From: Stenotrophomonas rhizophila
Lineage (GTDB): Bacteria; Pseudomonadota; Gammaproteobacteria; Xanthomonadales; Xanthomonadaceae
Reading direction: 5' to 3'
Assembly: GCF_020857975.1 (NCBI RefSeq)
Contig: NZ_JACWUO010000003.1
Span: 62,001-126,000 of the forward strand
Length of the DNA: 64,000 nucleotides
The notes under the pieces were generated by a model. The model saw only the letters and a list, made by a program, of their open reading frames with translations. It was not told where the DNA came from and made no database searches. A program made the translations under genes and the position numbers. Of the stretch, positions 19,108-26,984 are shown one piece after another. Numbering within the stretch: the first letter of the stretch is position 1; each line of letters begins with the position of its first letter.

Positions 19108-19736
19108 GCGCGCGCTCCTGCACCGTGCAGCGGCTGGGCGTCGGCCGGCATGGCCAGCAGACGCTCCACATAGCGGGCGACCAGGTCGATTTCCAGGTTG
19201 ACCGCATCGCCCACGGCGGTGGCGGCAAAGGCGGTGTTGGCCACGGTATGCGGGATCAGCGCGACCTCGAAGCCGGCATCGTCGACTTCGTTGACGGTCA
19301 GGCTGACCCCGTCCACGCAGATCGAGCCCTTCCTGGCGATGTAGCGCAGCAGCGCGGCCGGTGCGGCGAAGCGCCAACGTTGCGCGCGGGCATCCTCGTG
19401 CACCGACAGCACCCGGCCCAGGCCGTCGACGTGGCCGCTGACCAGGTGGCCGCCGAGGCGGTCGGTCGGGCGCATCGCGCGCTCCAGGTTGAGCACCGCG
19501 CCGTCGACCAGCTGGCCGAGCGTGGTCAGGCCCAGGGTTTCGGTCGAGGCATCGGCCTGGAAACTGGTGGCGTCATGGGCGATGACGGTCAGGCACACGC
19601 CATTGACGGCAATGCTCTCGCCCAGCTGCACGGCGTCGAACGGCAGGCTGCCGACGTTGAAGGTGAAGCGGACATCGCCGCCGATGGTGTCGCGTGCGGC
19701 CAGACGGCCGACGCCTTCGATGATTCCAGTAAACAA
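19104..19736 (-). CDS. ribE: Riboflavin synthase alpha chain RibE
   Basis: Riboflavin synthase dismutates two lumazines to riboflavin. The 210-residue protein shows the duplicated lumazine-binding domain: FTGIIEGVG with VNGVCLTV in the first half (1-97) and GHLVSGHVDG with VDGVSLTVNEV in the second. The family invariably starts M-FTGIIE; here that methionine codon is TTG at 19736, with GGAG seven bases upstream, so a TTG start is called. Extending in frame to an upstream start would run into the riboswitch. It is the first gene of ribE-ribBX-ribH-nusB and is expected to be controlled by the FMN riboswitch. Confidence 0.93.
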   Translation of the reverse strand: MFTGIIEGVGRLAARDTIGGDVRFTFNVGSLPFDAVQLGESIAVNGVCLTVIAHDATSFQADASTETLGLTTLGQLVDGAVLNLERAMRPTDRLGGHLVSGHVDGLGRVLSVHEDARAQRWRFAAPAALLRYIARKGSICVDGVSLTVNEVDDAGFEVALIPHTVANTAFAATAVGDAVNLEIDLVARYVERLLAMPADAQPLHGAGARA

Positions 19737-19816
19737 GGAACGTTCTCCGCGGAAAGTGAGCGAAAAACGCCGCAAGGCATAGTGGTGCACGCCGCGCGCA
19801 AAGGCCCGGCCGCACC

Positions 19817-19954
19817 GTCTTCTTTCATCCGGACTATACCGTCGGCTCCGGCATCGGACCGGATCTGCTGACCTTCCAGCGGGGCTGGAAGCGCTCGCGG
19901 GCTCGTGCTTGCGCACCTACCGCCGGTGGGGAATCGCACCCCGCCCTGAAGACG
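19817..19954 (-). promoter_or_regulatory. FMN riboswitch (RFN element)
   Basis: On the minus strand the conserved RFN blocks appear in order: CTTCAGGGCGGGGTG then GATTCCCCACCGGCGGTA, AGCCCGCGAGCG, GGTCAGCAGATCCGGT and CCGGAGCCGACGGTATAG then TCCGGATGAAAGAAG, whose ends pair to form the base stem. It lies about 80 bases upstream of the ribE start and should shut off the rib operon when FMN is plentiful. I do not see a clear U-tract terminator between it and ribE, so control of translation is as likely as termination. Confidence 0.97.
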
Positions 19955-19981
19955 TTTGTGTACCGGCGAACCGGCCCGCGC

Positions 19982-20033
19982 ATTGTATCAGGGCGAGCTG
20001 AGCGCCCGCTTTCCGTAAAAAACTTGTTAATAT
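19982..20033. promoter_or_regulatory. Divergent promoter region of the rib operon and the Ax21-family gene
   Basis: TACAAT on the minus strand (19982-19987) is well placed as -10 for the riboswitch transcript, 28 bases before the RFN element. TAATAT on the plus strand (20028-20033) may be the -10 of the Ax21-family gene, giving a leader of about 70 bases. No convincing -35 hexamer is seen for either, so both are tentative. Confidence 0.4.
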
Positions 20034-20111
20034 CCGGCCCGCGCGGCACCGATCGCCGCCCTGCCGTCCTGTCGGGCCGGCTGAAATGGACCTCACTACC
20101 CAAGGAATCCC

Positions 20112-20750
20112 ATGCGCAAGATGCTTCTGGCCGCCGCCCTGCTGGCCGCCACTCCGTTCGCCGCCTCGGCCGCCGAGCGTGTCAGCTACACCTACGTCGA
20201 AGCCGGCTGGACCCAGATGGACACCAACGACGACGGCTTCAACGATCCGAAGGTGGACGGCGGCTACATCCGCGGCTCGTTCGACATCGGCCCGCAGGTC
20301 AATGTGTTCGGTGCGTGGTCGTACCTGTCCAAGAGCTATGACGCCAGCGTCGCCGGCTACGACGCCCGCCTCAAGCTGGAGCTGAACCAGCCGGAGCTGG
20401 GTATCGGTTACCACATGGAAATGAGCGACCGGGTCGACTTCACCGCCGACATCGCCTGGGTGCGCCAGAACGTGGAAGCCAAGCTGTCGGTCGACGGCTT
20501 CGACAGCGCCAAGGACAAGGACCACACCAACGCCGGTCGTGCCACCCTGGGCGTGCGCGGCAAGCCGTCGGTGCGTACCGAAGCGTGGGCCAAGGCCGGT
20601 TACCTGGACGGTGGCAGCGATTTCAAGGGTACCTGGGTCGGCAATGTCGGCGGCCAGATCAACTTCACCCGTACCTGGGGCCTGGTCGGCGAAGTGCAGG
20701 CCTACCGCGACGTCACCCAGTACTCGGTGGGCATGCGCGCCAGTTTCTGA
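20112..20750 (+). CDS. Ax21-family outer-membrane beta-barrel protein
   Basis: The 212-residue product has a clear signal peptide (MRKMLLAAALLAATPFAASA, cleavage near residue 20) and alternating-residue beta-strand pattern to a terminal phenylalanine (YSVGMRASF), the usual outer-membrane barrel ending. YTYVEAGWTQMDT near the N terminus and the overall length resemble the Ax21/Omp family of Xanthomonas and Stenotrophomonas. Claims that Ax21 is an immune elicitor or quorum signal were retracted, so I assign only an outer-membrane location. AAGGAA precedes the ATG and a strong terminator follows. It sits between the two halves of the riboflavin locus on the opposite strand. Confidence 0.82.
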   Translation: MRKMLLAAALLAATPFAASAAERVSYTYVEAGWTQMDTNDDGFNDPKVDGGYIRGSFDIGPQVNVFGAWSYLSKSYDASVAGYDARLKLELNQPELGIGYHMEMSDRVDFTADIAWVRQNVEAKLSVDGFDSAKDKDHTNAGRATLGVRGKPSVRTEAWAKAGYLDGGSDFKGTWVGNVGGQINFTRTWGLVGEVQAYRDVTQYSVGMRASF

Positions 20751-20786
20751 TCGGGCCGCAGCGGTCTTCGCTGCGCCATGATCGAA

Positions 20787-20814
20787 CGGGCCCCGCAAGG
20801 GGCCCGTTTTTTTT
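20787..20814 (+). terminator. Intrinsic terminator of the Ax21-family gene
   Basis: Perfect eight-base stem CGGGCCCC / GGGGCCCG with a GCAA tetraloop, followed by eight T residues, 36 bases after the stop codon. Confidence 0.95.
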
Positions 20815-20836
20815 GCGTCGCAGGGCGTTGTTTCGA

Positions 20837-21585
20837 TCATTGTCATGCGTGCGATGAACGCGGCAAGGGCTATCGGCAGTCGTTCGGGAACCGACCCTAC
20901 CGGCGCACGAAGGCGCCTGGTAGGGTCGAGCCTTGGTCGACTACCGGTAGCGGTGCAACGCGCGGTGGCGACATGACCGCTGAACGCAGCAGGCTCCACC
21001 GTCGTCAGGGCATCGCCTCGAGCATTGCCATGCGTGCGATGAACGCGGCAAGGCTATCGGCAGTCGTTCGGGAACCGACCCTACCGGCGCGCGAAGGCGC
21101 CTGGTACGGGTCGAACCCTGGTCGATTGTCGGTAACGGGGCAACGCGTGCGCGCGGAAGGTACCTGGTAGGGTCGAACCTTGGTCGACTGCCGGTAGCGG
21201 TGCAACGCGCGGTGGCGACATGACCACTGAACGCAGCAGGCTCCACCGTCGTCAGGGCATTGCATCGATCATTGCCATGCGTGCGATGAACGCGGCAAGG
21301 CTATCGGCAGTCGTTCGGGAACCGACCCTACCGGCGCGCGAAGGCGCCTGGTACGGGTCGAACCCTGGTCGATTGCCGGTAACGGGGCACCGCGTGTGCG
21401 CGGGGTACCTGGTAGGGTCGAACCTTGGTCGACTGCCGGTAACGGTGCAACGCGCGGTGGCGACATGACCACTGAACGCAGCAGGCTCCACCGTCGTCAG
21501 GGCATTGCATCGATCATTGCCATGCATGCGATGAACGCGGCAAGGGCCATCGGCAGTCGTTCGGGAACCGACCCTACCGGGAGGC
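20837..21585. repeat. Tandem array of ~245-bp REP-containing repeats
   Basis: The landmark CATTGYCATGCRTGCGATG starts at about 20837, 21023, 21270 and 21515. Units two and three are 245-247 bp; the first is 186 bp and lacks an internal ~60-bp segment; the last is a 70-bp partial copy. Each unit carries inverted GTAG-footed hairpins (CGACCCTAC facing GTAGGGTCGA) and a constant segment TGACCACTGAACGCAGCAGG. Units are nearly identical, suggesting recent duplication. Related single copies occur at 9970-10205. No coding potential is credible here; the remainder of 20815-21652 is otherwise empty. Confidence 0.9.
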
Positions 21586-21652
21586 GCACCACGGCACCGC
21601 CATGGCACGAATGCGGTAGGATTTTGCGCCCCCCCCGCATTGGACGCTGACC

Positions 21653-22534
21653 ATGAAAACGACCTGTCTGGCACTGGCCGCCGCCCTGCTGTGCGCCCCC
21701 GCACTGGCGACCGCCGCACCGGCCACCACGCTCAGCCCCGAACAGACCTTCGACCTGTACGCACGCGTGCTGCTGGAAGACGATGCGGCCGCCGCGCGCA
21801 CCCTCAACGATGCACTGCGGCCGGCCTTCGACGGCCAGGATGCGGTGACGCCCACCCCGGACGGGCTGGCTGCGGCGATGGCCGCGCCGCTGCAGGCGCT
21901 GCTGGCCAAGAGCGGCGACACCAGCGGCGGCAGCGCGGTGCCCGCCCTGCTCAGCGCCAACCTGCACAACACCCACTGCCGCGCAGACCAGGCACAGGTC
22001 CGCGACAACGCGTCGGTGGCCCGGGGCAAGATTGCCGCGGTCGGCTTCACCTGCCAGGTAACCGCGCTGGACGGCCTGCGTCCGCTGTTCGAGGCGGCCG
22101 TGCGCGAGGATTCCAGCGCCAACCTCACCCGCTTCACCGACGCTTATCTTGCCGCCCTGCGCGACGGCCCGCGGCAGGCGGTGCGTGGCAGCCTGGATCT
22201 GTATCCGGCCGGTAACGGCGCCGGTTGGCACAGCGCCAACCTGGACGATCTGGTGGCGCCGGTGGTCAACGCGCTGCTGCCGTTCGCGGTGTGGTCGCAG
22301 GAAGCCGCCGCGCTGGAGGCACCCAAGGTCACCGGCGTGCCGGGCTGCGACCTGCTGCTGCAGCAGCATCGCCAGTGCCTGGCCAGGACCGCGCCGGACC
22401 AGGTGCCCGGCGTGGACGCCATGGCCGAGGAACTCAAGGCCAAGGCCAAGGTGATGACGCCGGAGGCAATGACCCGGGAATGCAAGGCGCTGCGTTCGAT
22501 GGCCGAGGCGATGTGGGGCGACGATTGCGGTTGA
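21653..22534 (+). CDS. Hypothetical exported protein
   Basis: I do not recognise this 293-residue protein. It has a good Sec signal peptide (MKTTCLALAAALLCAPALATA, cleavage near residue 21-22), so it is probably periplasmic. The mature part is mostly helical in composition, with TFDLYARVLLEDDAAAARTLND early on and five or so cysteines (NTHCRAD, GFTCQV, PGCDLLL, HRQCLA, RECKAL, DDCG) that could form disulfides. It stands alone on the plus strand between the REP array and ribD, which is convergent. Base composition resembles the neighbours. It may be a lineage-specific protein. Confidence 0.7.
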   Translation: MKTTCLALAAALLCAPALATAAPATTLSPEQTFDLYARVLLEDDAAAARTLNDALRPAFDGQDAVTPTPDGLAAAMAAPLQALLAKSGDTSGGSAVPALLSANLHNTHCRADQAQVRDNASVARGKIAAVGFTCQVTALDGLRPLFEAAVREDSSANLTRFTDAYLAALRDGPRQAVRGSLDLYPAGNGAGWHSANLDDLVAPVVNALLPFAVWSQEAAALEAPKVTGVPGCDLLLQQHRQCLARTAPDQVPGVDAMAEELKAKAKVMTPEAMTRECKALRSMAEAMWGDDCG

Positions 22535-22547
22535 GGTGAGGCGTATC

Positions 22548-22641
22548 GACCAACGGTCGGTACCTACCGGACCTGGTCGGTACCCGCCGGCTCCGGTCGG
22601 TGCCAACCGGCTCCGGGTAGGCGACGACCGTTGGTCGTCGC
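22548..22641. repeat. Inverted pair of GTAG-footed REP hairpins between convergent genes
   Basis: A minus-oriented element at 22548-22567 (ending CGGTACCTAC) faces a plus-oriented one at 22617-22641 (starting GTAGGCGACGACCG). Between them are three short near-repeats around GGTCGGT and CCGGCTCCGG. The pair fills the gap between the convergent hypothetical gene and ribD, where it could serve as a bidirectional barrier to transcription. Confidence 0.78.
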
Positions 22642-22653
22642 GCAGGCCACCGG

Positions 22654-23736
22654 TTACGCCCGCAACAGCAGTCGCATATCTTCGCCAACCTGGCGCTGGT
22701 CCACCACGCGCAGCCGTTGCTGCTGCTCCATCGCATGGATGCCCAGCCCGGACAGCAGCGGCAGGCCGTGTTCGCCCAGCAACGTGGGCGCCTGGTAGAG
22801 CAGCAGTTCATCGGCCCAGCCGCCGGCCAGCAGCGCCCCAGCCAGGGTGGCGCCGGCTTCGGTGTGGACCTCGTTGATGCCGCGCTCGGCGAGCAGGGCC
22901 AGCACCGCGCCCAGGTCCAGGCGGCCGCCGTGGCAGGGCACGCTGGCAAATTCTGCATCGGCCGCATCCGGCGCACTGATGGCGGCGTCGTGCAGATACA
23001 GCGTCGGTGCCCCGCCTTCGCGCACCCGCGCGCATTCCAGCGAGCGCAGCCGTGCATCGAGCACCACGCGCAACGGCGGCAGCACCTCGGTATCGGCCAG
23101 GCGCACGGTCAGCATCGGGTCGTCGGCCAGCACGGTGGCCGCGCCGGTCAGGATCGCGCCGGCACGCGCGCGCCAGTGCTGCACATCCTCGCGTGCGGCC
23201 GCGCCGGTGATCCACTTGGAACGGCCGTCGGCCATCGCGGTGCGGCCATCCAGGCTGGCGGCCAGCTTGACCCGCACCCACGGCCGGCCGCGCTCGATGC
23301 GCGACAGGAAGCCCCGGTTGAGTTCGCGCGCCGGCCCGGCCATCAGCCCTTCGGCGACCGCGATGCCGGCCTGGCGCAGCAGGTCGAAGCCACCGCCGTC
23401 GACCTTCGGGAACGGGTCGCGCATCGCCGCCACCACCCGGCCGGCCCCGGCCTGGATCAGCGCCAGTGCGCACGGCGGGGTGCGCCCGTGGTGCGCGCAG
23501 GGTTCCAGGGTGACGTAGGCGGTGGCGCCACGGGCGCGCTCGCCGGCCTGGCGCAGCGCGAATACTTCGGCATGCGGCCCGCCGGTGCGCTGGTGCCAGC
23601 CTTCACCCACCACCTCGGCGCCATGGGCGATCACGCAGCCGACCATCGGGTTGGGCCGGGCGGTATACGCGGCGCGTTCGGCCAGGCGCAGGGCGTGCGC
23701 CATGTGCAGGTGGTCGAGGGCGGAAAAGTCGGTCAT
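22654..23736 (-). CDS. ribD: Bifunctional riboflavin deaminase/reductase RibD
   Basis: RibD deaminates and then reduces the pyrimidine intermediate of riboflavin synthesis. The 360-residue product has the zinc deaminase domain first (HAEV near residue 50; PCAHHGRTPPC near residue 77) and the NADPH-dependent reductase second (KLAASLDGRTAMADGRSKWIT, then a late INEVHTEAGATLAGALL). The ATG at 23736 (MTDFSALD) starts just before the deaminase domain; longer in-frame extensions run into nrdR and are not real. It lies downstream of nrdR on the same strand. It is separated from ribE by 2.9 kb containing plus-strand genes and repeats. Confidence 0.96.
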   Translation of the reverse strand: MTDFSALDHLHMAHALRLAERAAYTARPNPMVGCVIAHGAEVVGEGWHQRTGGPHAEVFALRQAGERARGATAYVTLEPCAHHGRTPPCALALIQAGAGRVVAAMRDPFPKVDGGGFDLLRQAGIAVAEGLMAGPARELNRGFLSRIERGRPWVRVKLAASLDGRTAMADGRSKWITGAAAREDVQHWRARAGAILTGAATVLADDPMLTVRLADTEVLPPLRVVLDARLRSLECARVREGGAPTLYLHDAAISAPDAADAEFASVPCHGGRLDLGAVLALLAERGINEVHTEAGATLAGALLAGGWADELLLYQAPTLLGEHGLPLLSGLGIHAMEQQQRLRVVDQRQVGEDMRLLLRA

Positions 23737-23807
23737 GGCAACAGTCGTCTGGCGGCAGGCGTGCAGCGCCGATGGTAGCCCAGCGGGGTGCCGCAACGCG
23801 GCGCCGG

Positions 23808-24326
23808 TCAGCCTTTCTTCTTCTTGCCCAGCGCGATCACATCGAGCAGCTGCAACTGTTCGGTACTGGCCGGCAGGTCGCGTTCGAGCTTTTCGATTTC
23901 CTCGCGGAAATCGGCCACGTCGCCGAAGCTGCGGTAGACCGAGGCGAAGCGCACATAGGCGACATGGTCGAGCTTGCGCAGTTCGTTCATCACGAACTCG
24001 CCGATCTTGATCGAGGGGATTTCGCGTTCGCCACAGATGCGCGCCTGCTGCATCACCGCGCGCACCGCCAGTTCGATCTCGTCTTCGGGCACCGGGCGCT
24101 TCTGCAGCGCGCGGTCGAAGCCACTGCGCAGCTTGCGCGCATCGAAGGCCTCGCGGCTGCCGTCGCTCTTGACGATCGCCGGCAATTTCAATTCGATGGT
24201 TTCCAGGGTACTGAAGCGTTCGTTGCAGGCCTCGCACTCGCGCCGACGCCGGATCGTCGCCCCGTCTTCAGAGACGCGCGAATCGATCACACGGGTATCG
24301 GCATGCTGGCAGAACGGACAGTACAT
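23808..24326 (-). CDS. nrdR: Transcriptional repressor NrdR
   Basis: NrdR senses ATP/dATP and represses ribonucleotide reductase genes. The 172-residue product has the N-terminal zinc ribbon MYCPFC...CEACNERF with four cysteines, followed by the ATP-cone domain (about 49-139; [15 protein letters not shown], then AVRAVMQQ). The lysine-rich tail GKKKKG is an extra beyond the cone. It lies between glyA and ribD, the usual proteobacterial neighbourhood. No NrdR box was found inside the window, as the nrd targets are elsewhere. Confidence 0.97.
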   Translation of the reverse strand: MYCPFCQHADTRVIDSRVSEDGATIRRRRECEACNERFSTLETIELKLPAIVKSDGSREAFDARKLRSGFDRALQKRPVPEDEIELAVRAVMQQARICGEREIPSIKIGEFVMNELRKLDHVAYVRFASVYRSFGDVADFREEIEKLERDLPASTEQLQLLDVIALGKKKKG

Positions 24327-24419
24327 GGAACGCCTTGCATCAGGAAAACGTCATGCCGTGGTCACGGCAGCGTCGCAACGGTACCTGAGAAGACCGGTGC
24401 ATACAAATAGAGACGCCCG

Positions 24420-24860
24420 TCAGGCTCCGCGCGGCGGGGTGCGCCGCCAGCGCATCCACACCAGCTGCGCGCTGGGAACCAGCAGCAGCGGGCCGGCCAC
24501 CAGGTAGACCAGGGCCTGCCAGTCGCCGTCCCACCACAACCGGCCGATCAGACCCATGACCGCCAGTGCGCCGGCCGCACCCAGTGCGATACCGATCCAT
24601 CCCAGTGGGCCGGTGCGCTGCAGGCCGTCGCGACCGTGCCGCAGGTAGACCCCGCTCAGCCACAGCCAGCCCAGCAGGCCGCTGAGGCCCGACAGCCCCC
24701 AGGCCAGCAGCACCAGGCTTTCCACGGTGCCCATGTAGCTGTTGTTGGCGAAAAAGACATAGACCGCAACGGCCGCAAGGGTACCCCCGGCGGCCAGGGT
24801 CGGAATGCCCAGCAGCAGTGCCTGCGCGATATACAGGCGCCGCTGCCGGGCGAGCTGCAT
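24420..24860 (-). CDS. Hypothetical inner-membrane protein between glyA and nrdR
   Basis: I do not recognise a family. The 146-residue product from the ATG at 24860 ([10 protein letters not shown]) has four predicted membrane segments, roughly residues 12-36, 45-68, 84-104 and 112-132, joined by short basic loops, and a basic tail RWRRTPPRGA. The start is fixed by a one-base ATGA overlap with the glyA stop, so translation is coupled to glyA. Nothing in the sequence suggests catalytic residues. Confidence 0.7.
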   Translation of the reverse strand: MQLARQRRLYIAQALLLGIPTLAAGGTLAAVAVYVFFANNSYMGTVESLVLLAWGLSGLSGLLGWLWLSGVYLRHGRDGLQRTGPLGWIGIALGAAGALAVMGLIGRLWWDGDWQALVYLVAGPLLLVPSAQLVWMRWRRTPPRGA

Positions 24861-26113
24861 CACCCGTAGACCGGGTACTTGCGGCACTGCGCGCCGACCG
24901 CCTCGCGGACGCGGGCGATCACCGCCTCGTCAGCCGGGGCGTCGAGTACGTCGGCGATCCAGTTGGCCAGGTCCACGCAGTCCTGCTCGAGGTAACCGCG
25001 GGTGGTCACCGCCGGGGTGCCCAGGCGCAGGCCGGAGGTCACGAACGGCGAACGCGGGTCGTTGGGCACCGAGTTCTTGTTGACGGTGATATGGGCCTTG
25101 CCGAGCGCCGCTTCGGCATCCTTGCCCGAGACGTCCTTGCCGATCATGTCCACCAGCATCAGGTGGTTCTCGGTACCGCCGGACACGATCTTGTAGCCGC
25201 GCGCGATCAGCGTGGCGGCCATCGCCTGGGCATTCTTGACCACCTGCTGCTGGTAGGCCTTGAAGCCCGGCTCCAGCGCTTCCTTGAAGGCCACGGCCTT
25301 GGCGGCGATGACGTGCATCAGCGGGCCGCCCTGGATGCCCGGGAATACGATCGACTGCAGCTTCTTCTGCAGCTCCTCGCTGGCCCCCTTGGCGATGATG
25401 ATGCCGCCGCGCGGTCCGCGCAGGGTCTTGTGGGTGGTCGAGGTGACCACGTGGGCATGCGGAAGCGGGCTGGGGTAGACGCCGGCGGCGACCAGGCCGG
25501 CCACGTGCGCCATGTCCACGAACAGGAAGGCGCCGACCTTGTCGGCGATCGCACGGAAGCGCGCCCAGTCGATGACCTGCGAATAGGCCGAGAAACCGGC
25601 CACGACCATCTTCGGCTTGTGTTCCAACGCCAGCCGTTCGACTTCGTCGTAATCGATCAGGCCGGCTTCGTCCACGCCGTACTGCACCGCGTTGAACAGC
25701 TTGCCCGAGGCATTGACCTTGGCCCCGTGGGTGAGGTGGCCGCCGTGCGCCAGGGACATGCCCAAAATGGTGTCGCCCGGCTGCAGCAGCGCGAAGTACA
25801 CCGCCTGGTTGGCCTGCGAGCCGCTGTGCGGCTGCACGTTGGCGTAGTCGGCATCGAACAGGGCCTTGAGGCGGTCGATGGCCAGCTGTTCGGCGATGTC
25901 CACGTACTCGCAGCCGCCGTAGTAACGCTTGCCCGGGTAGCCCTCGGCGTACTTGTTGGTCAGCTGGCTGCCCTGGGCTTCCATCACCGCCGGGCTGGTG
26001 TAGTTCTCGCTGGCGATCAGCTCGACGTGGTCTTCCTGGCGCTGGGTTTCGGCGGCGATGGCCTTGGCCAGTTCGGGATCGTAGGTTTCGATGCGGACGT
26101 CACGCGGGAACAT
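24860..26113 (-). CDS. glyA: Serine hydroxymethyltransferase GlyA
   Basis: GlyA interconverts serine and glycine and charges tetrahydrofolate with a one-carbon unit. The 417-residue PLP enzyme is full length, with [19 protein letters not shown] and [18 protein letters not shown] near the N terminus. The PLP-lysine motif [16 protein letters not shown] is near residue 230. It appears to head the run glyA-membrane protein-nrdR-ribD. The ATG at 26113 is preceded on its strand by GGAG-like sequence, and a possible promoter lies at 26156-26185. Confidence 0.98.
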   Translation of the reverse strand: MFPRDVRIETYDPELAKAIAAETQRQEDHVELIASENYTSPAVMEAQGSQLTNKYAEGYPGKRYYGGCEYVDIAEQLAIDRLKALFDADYANVQPHSGSQANQAVYFALLQPGDTILGMSLAHGGHLTHGAKVNASGKLFNAVQYGVDEAGLIDYDEVERLALEHKPKMVVAGFSAYSQVIDWARFRAIADKVGAFLFVDMAHVAGLVAAGVYPSPLPHAHVVTSTTHKTLRGPRGGIIIAKGASEELQKKLQSIVFPGIQGGPLMHVIAAKAVAFKEALEPGFKAYQQQVVKNAQAMAATLIARGYKIVSGGTENHLMLVDMIGKDVSGKDAEAALGKAHITVNKNSVPNDPRSPFVTSGLRLGTPAVTTRGYLEQDCVDLANWIADVLDAPADEAVIARVREAVGAQCRKYPVYG

Positions 26114-26155
26114 CGGTTACTCCAGGCAGGCAGGGGGGTACGGCGCGAGCCTTGG

Positions 26156-26185
26156 ATTGTAGTCCGCGGGGGCGGGGCTGACCAA
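26156..26185 (-). promoter_or_regulatory. Candidate glyA promoter
   Basis: On the minus strand TTGGTC (26180-26185) is followed after 18 bases by TACAAT (26156-26161), about 43 bases ahead of the glyA ATG. The -10 is strong, the -35 half-conserved. This is inferred from hexamer matches only. Confidence 0.4.
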
Positions 26186-26273
26186 TTGCGCCGGCCTGCC
26201 CGGCCGGGGCCGGGGCCGGACGCGGAACGGCGCCCCGCAGGGCGCCGTCGTTGCAGGCCGGGCCGTGCCCGGG

Positions 26274-26750
26274 TTACCGGTTGTTGATCACGTAGTCGGC
26301 GATGATGCCGGTGGCGATGGCCACCAGCAGCAGGTTGCCGCGGTCGTCGCGGATCCAGTGGTGGCCGCGCGGCGGGCGGCGCACCGAGTAGCGGCTGTAG
26401 TCGTTGACCACGTAGACCGGGCCGCCGTAGTACTCGCGGTAGCGGTGGCCACGGGCCCAGCCGTACCCCGGATGCGAGCGGTAGACCACGCGCGGCGGCG
26501 GCGCCGGGCGGTAGTAGCCGCGGTCGTCGTAGTAGCGGCGGTCATGGCGCGCCTGGCGGTAGTCATGGCGGCGGTCGTCGCGCCATTCGCGGCGATCATG
26601 CCGGTCGTGGCGGTCATGGCTGCGGCGGTCGTCGTGGCGCTCGTGACGGTCATGCCCGCGGCCACGGTCGTTGTCGGCGAAGGCCGGGGCGGCCATGCCC
26701 AGGGCCAGCAGCGAGGCCACAGTCCCGACCACAATTCGATTCATACGCAT
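26274..26750 (-). CDS. RcnB-like periplasmic His/Arg-rich protein
   Basis: RcnB proteins are small periplasmic factors, first described in nickel/cobalt efflux homeostasis. The 158-residue product has a signal peptide (MRMNRIVVGTVASLL...APAFA, cleavage near residue 25). Then comes a low-complexity stretch of about 60 residues dominated by His, Asp and Arg (DRHERHDDRR-like units). A folded C-terminal RcnB-type segment follows, with PRGHHWIRDDRGNLLLVAIATGIIADYVI. The histidine-rich part could bind metal, which is inference. A second ATG two codons downstream (26744) is possible. No rcnA efflux gene is nearby. Confidence 0.8.
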   Translation of the reverse strand: MRMNRIVVGTVASLLALGMAAPAFADNDRGRGHDRHERHDDRRSHDRHDRHDRREWRDDRRHDYRQARHDRRYYDDRGYYRPAPPPRVVYRSHPGYGWARGHRYREYYGGPVYVVNDYSRYSVRRPPRGHHWIRDDRGNLLLVAIATGIIADYVINNR

Positions 26751-26908
26751 GATTGGCCTCGCTTGGTGGGTGGATGGCTACATCATGCGCACCGCATCTG
26801 AACGGTCTCCAGCTGGAAACGGTTTCCCTTTCCAGCGCCTTGACGGCCTGTTCAGGCCCCGGCAAGCCCCGCCGGCCGGGGCCGACGGCGGCCGGCACCG
26901 CTTCCGGC

Positions 26909-26914
26909 TATAAT
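26909..26914 (+). promoter_or_regulatory. Candidate -10 box for ettA
   Basis: A perfect TATAAT 70 bases before the ettA ATG. No good -35 is seen at 16-18 bases upstream. Confidence 0.35.
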
Positions 26915-26984
26915 CGGCGGTACCCCTTTTCATCCTGCCCCTGTTCCCGTGGAACGGGGGCAGGGCTGCGTCTTCGGAGACCTC

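Noticed and set aside
19737..19916. N-terminal extension of ribE to an upstream start
   Set aside because: It would translate the FMN riboswitch; the family N terminus is FTGIIE, preceded here by a TTG with a ribosome-binding site.
20837..21585. CRISPR array
   Set aside because: Units are ~245 bp, nearly identical over their whole length with no unique spacers and no cas genes; they are REP-containing tandem repeats.
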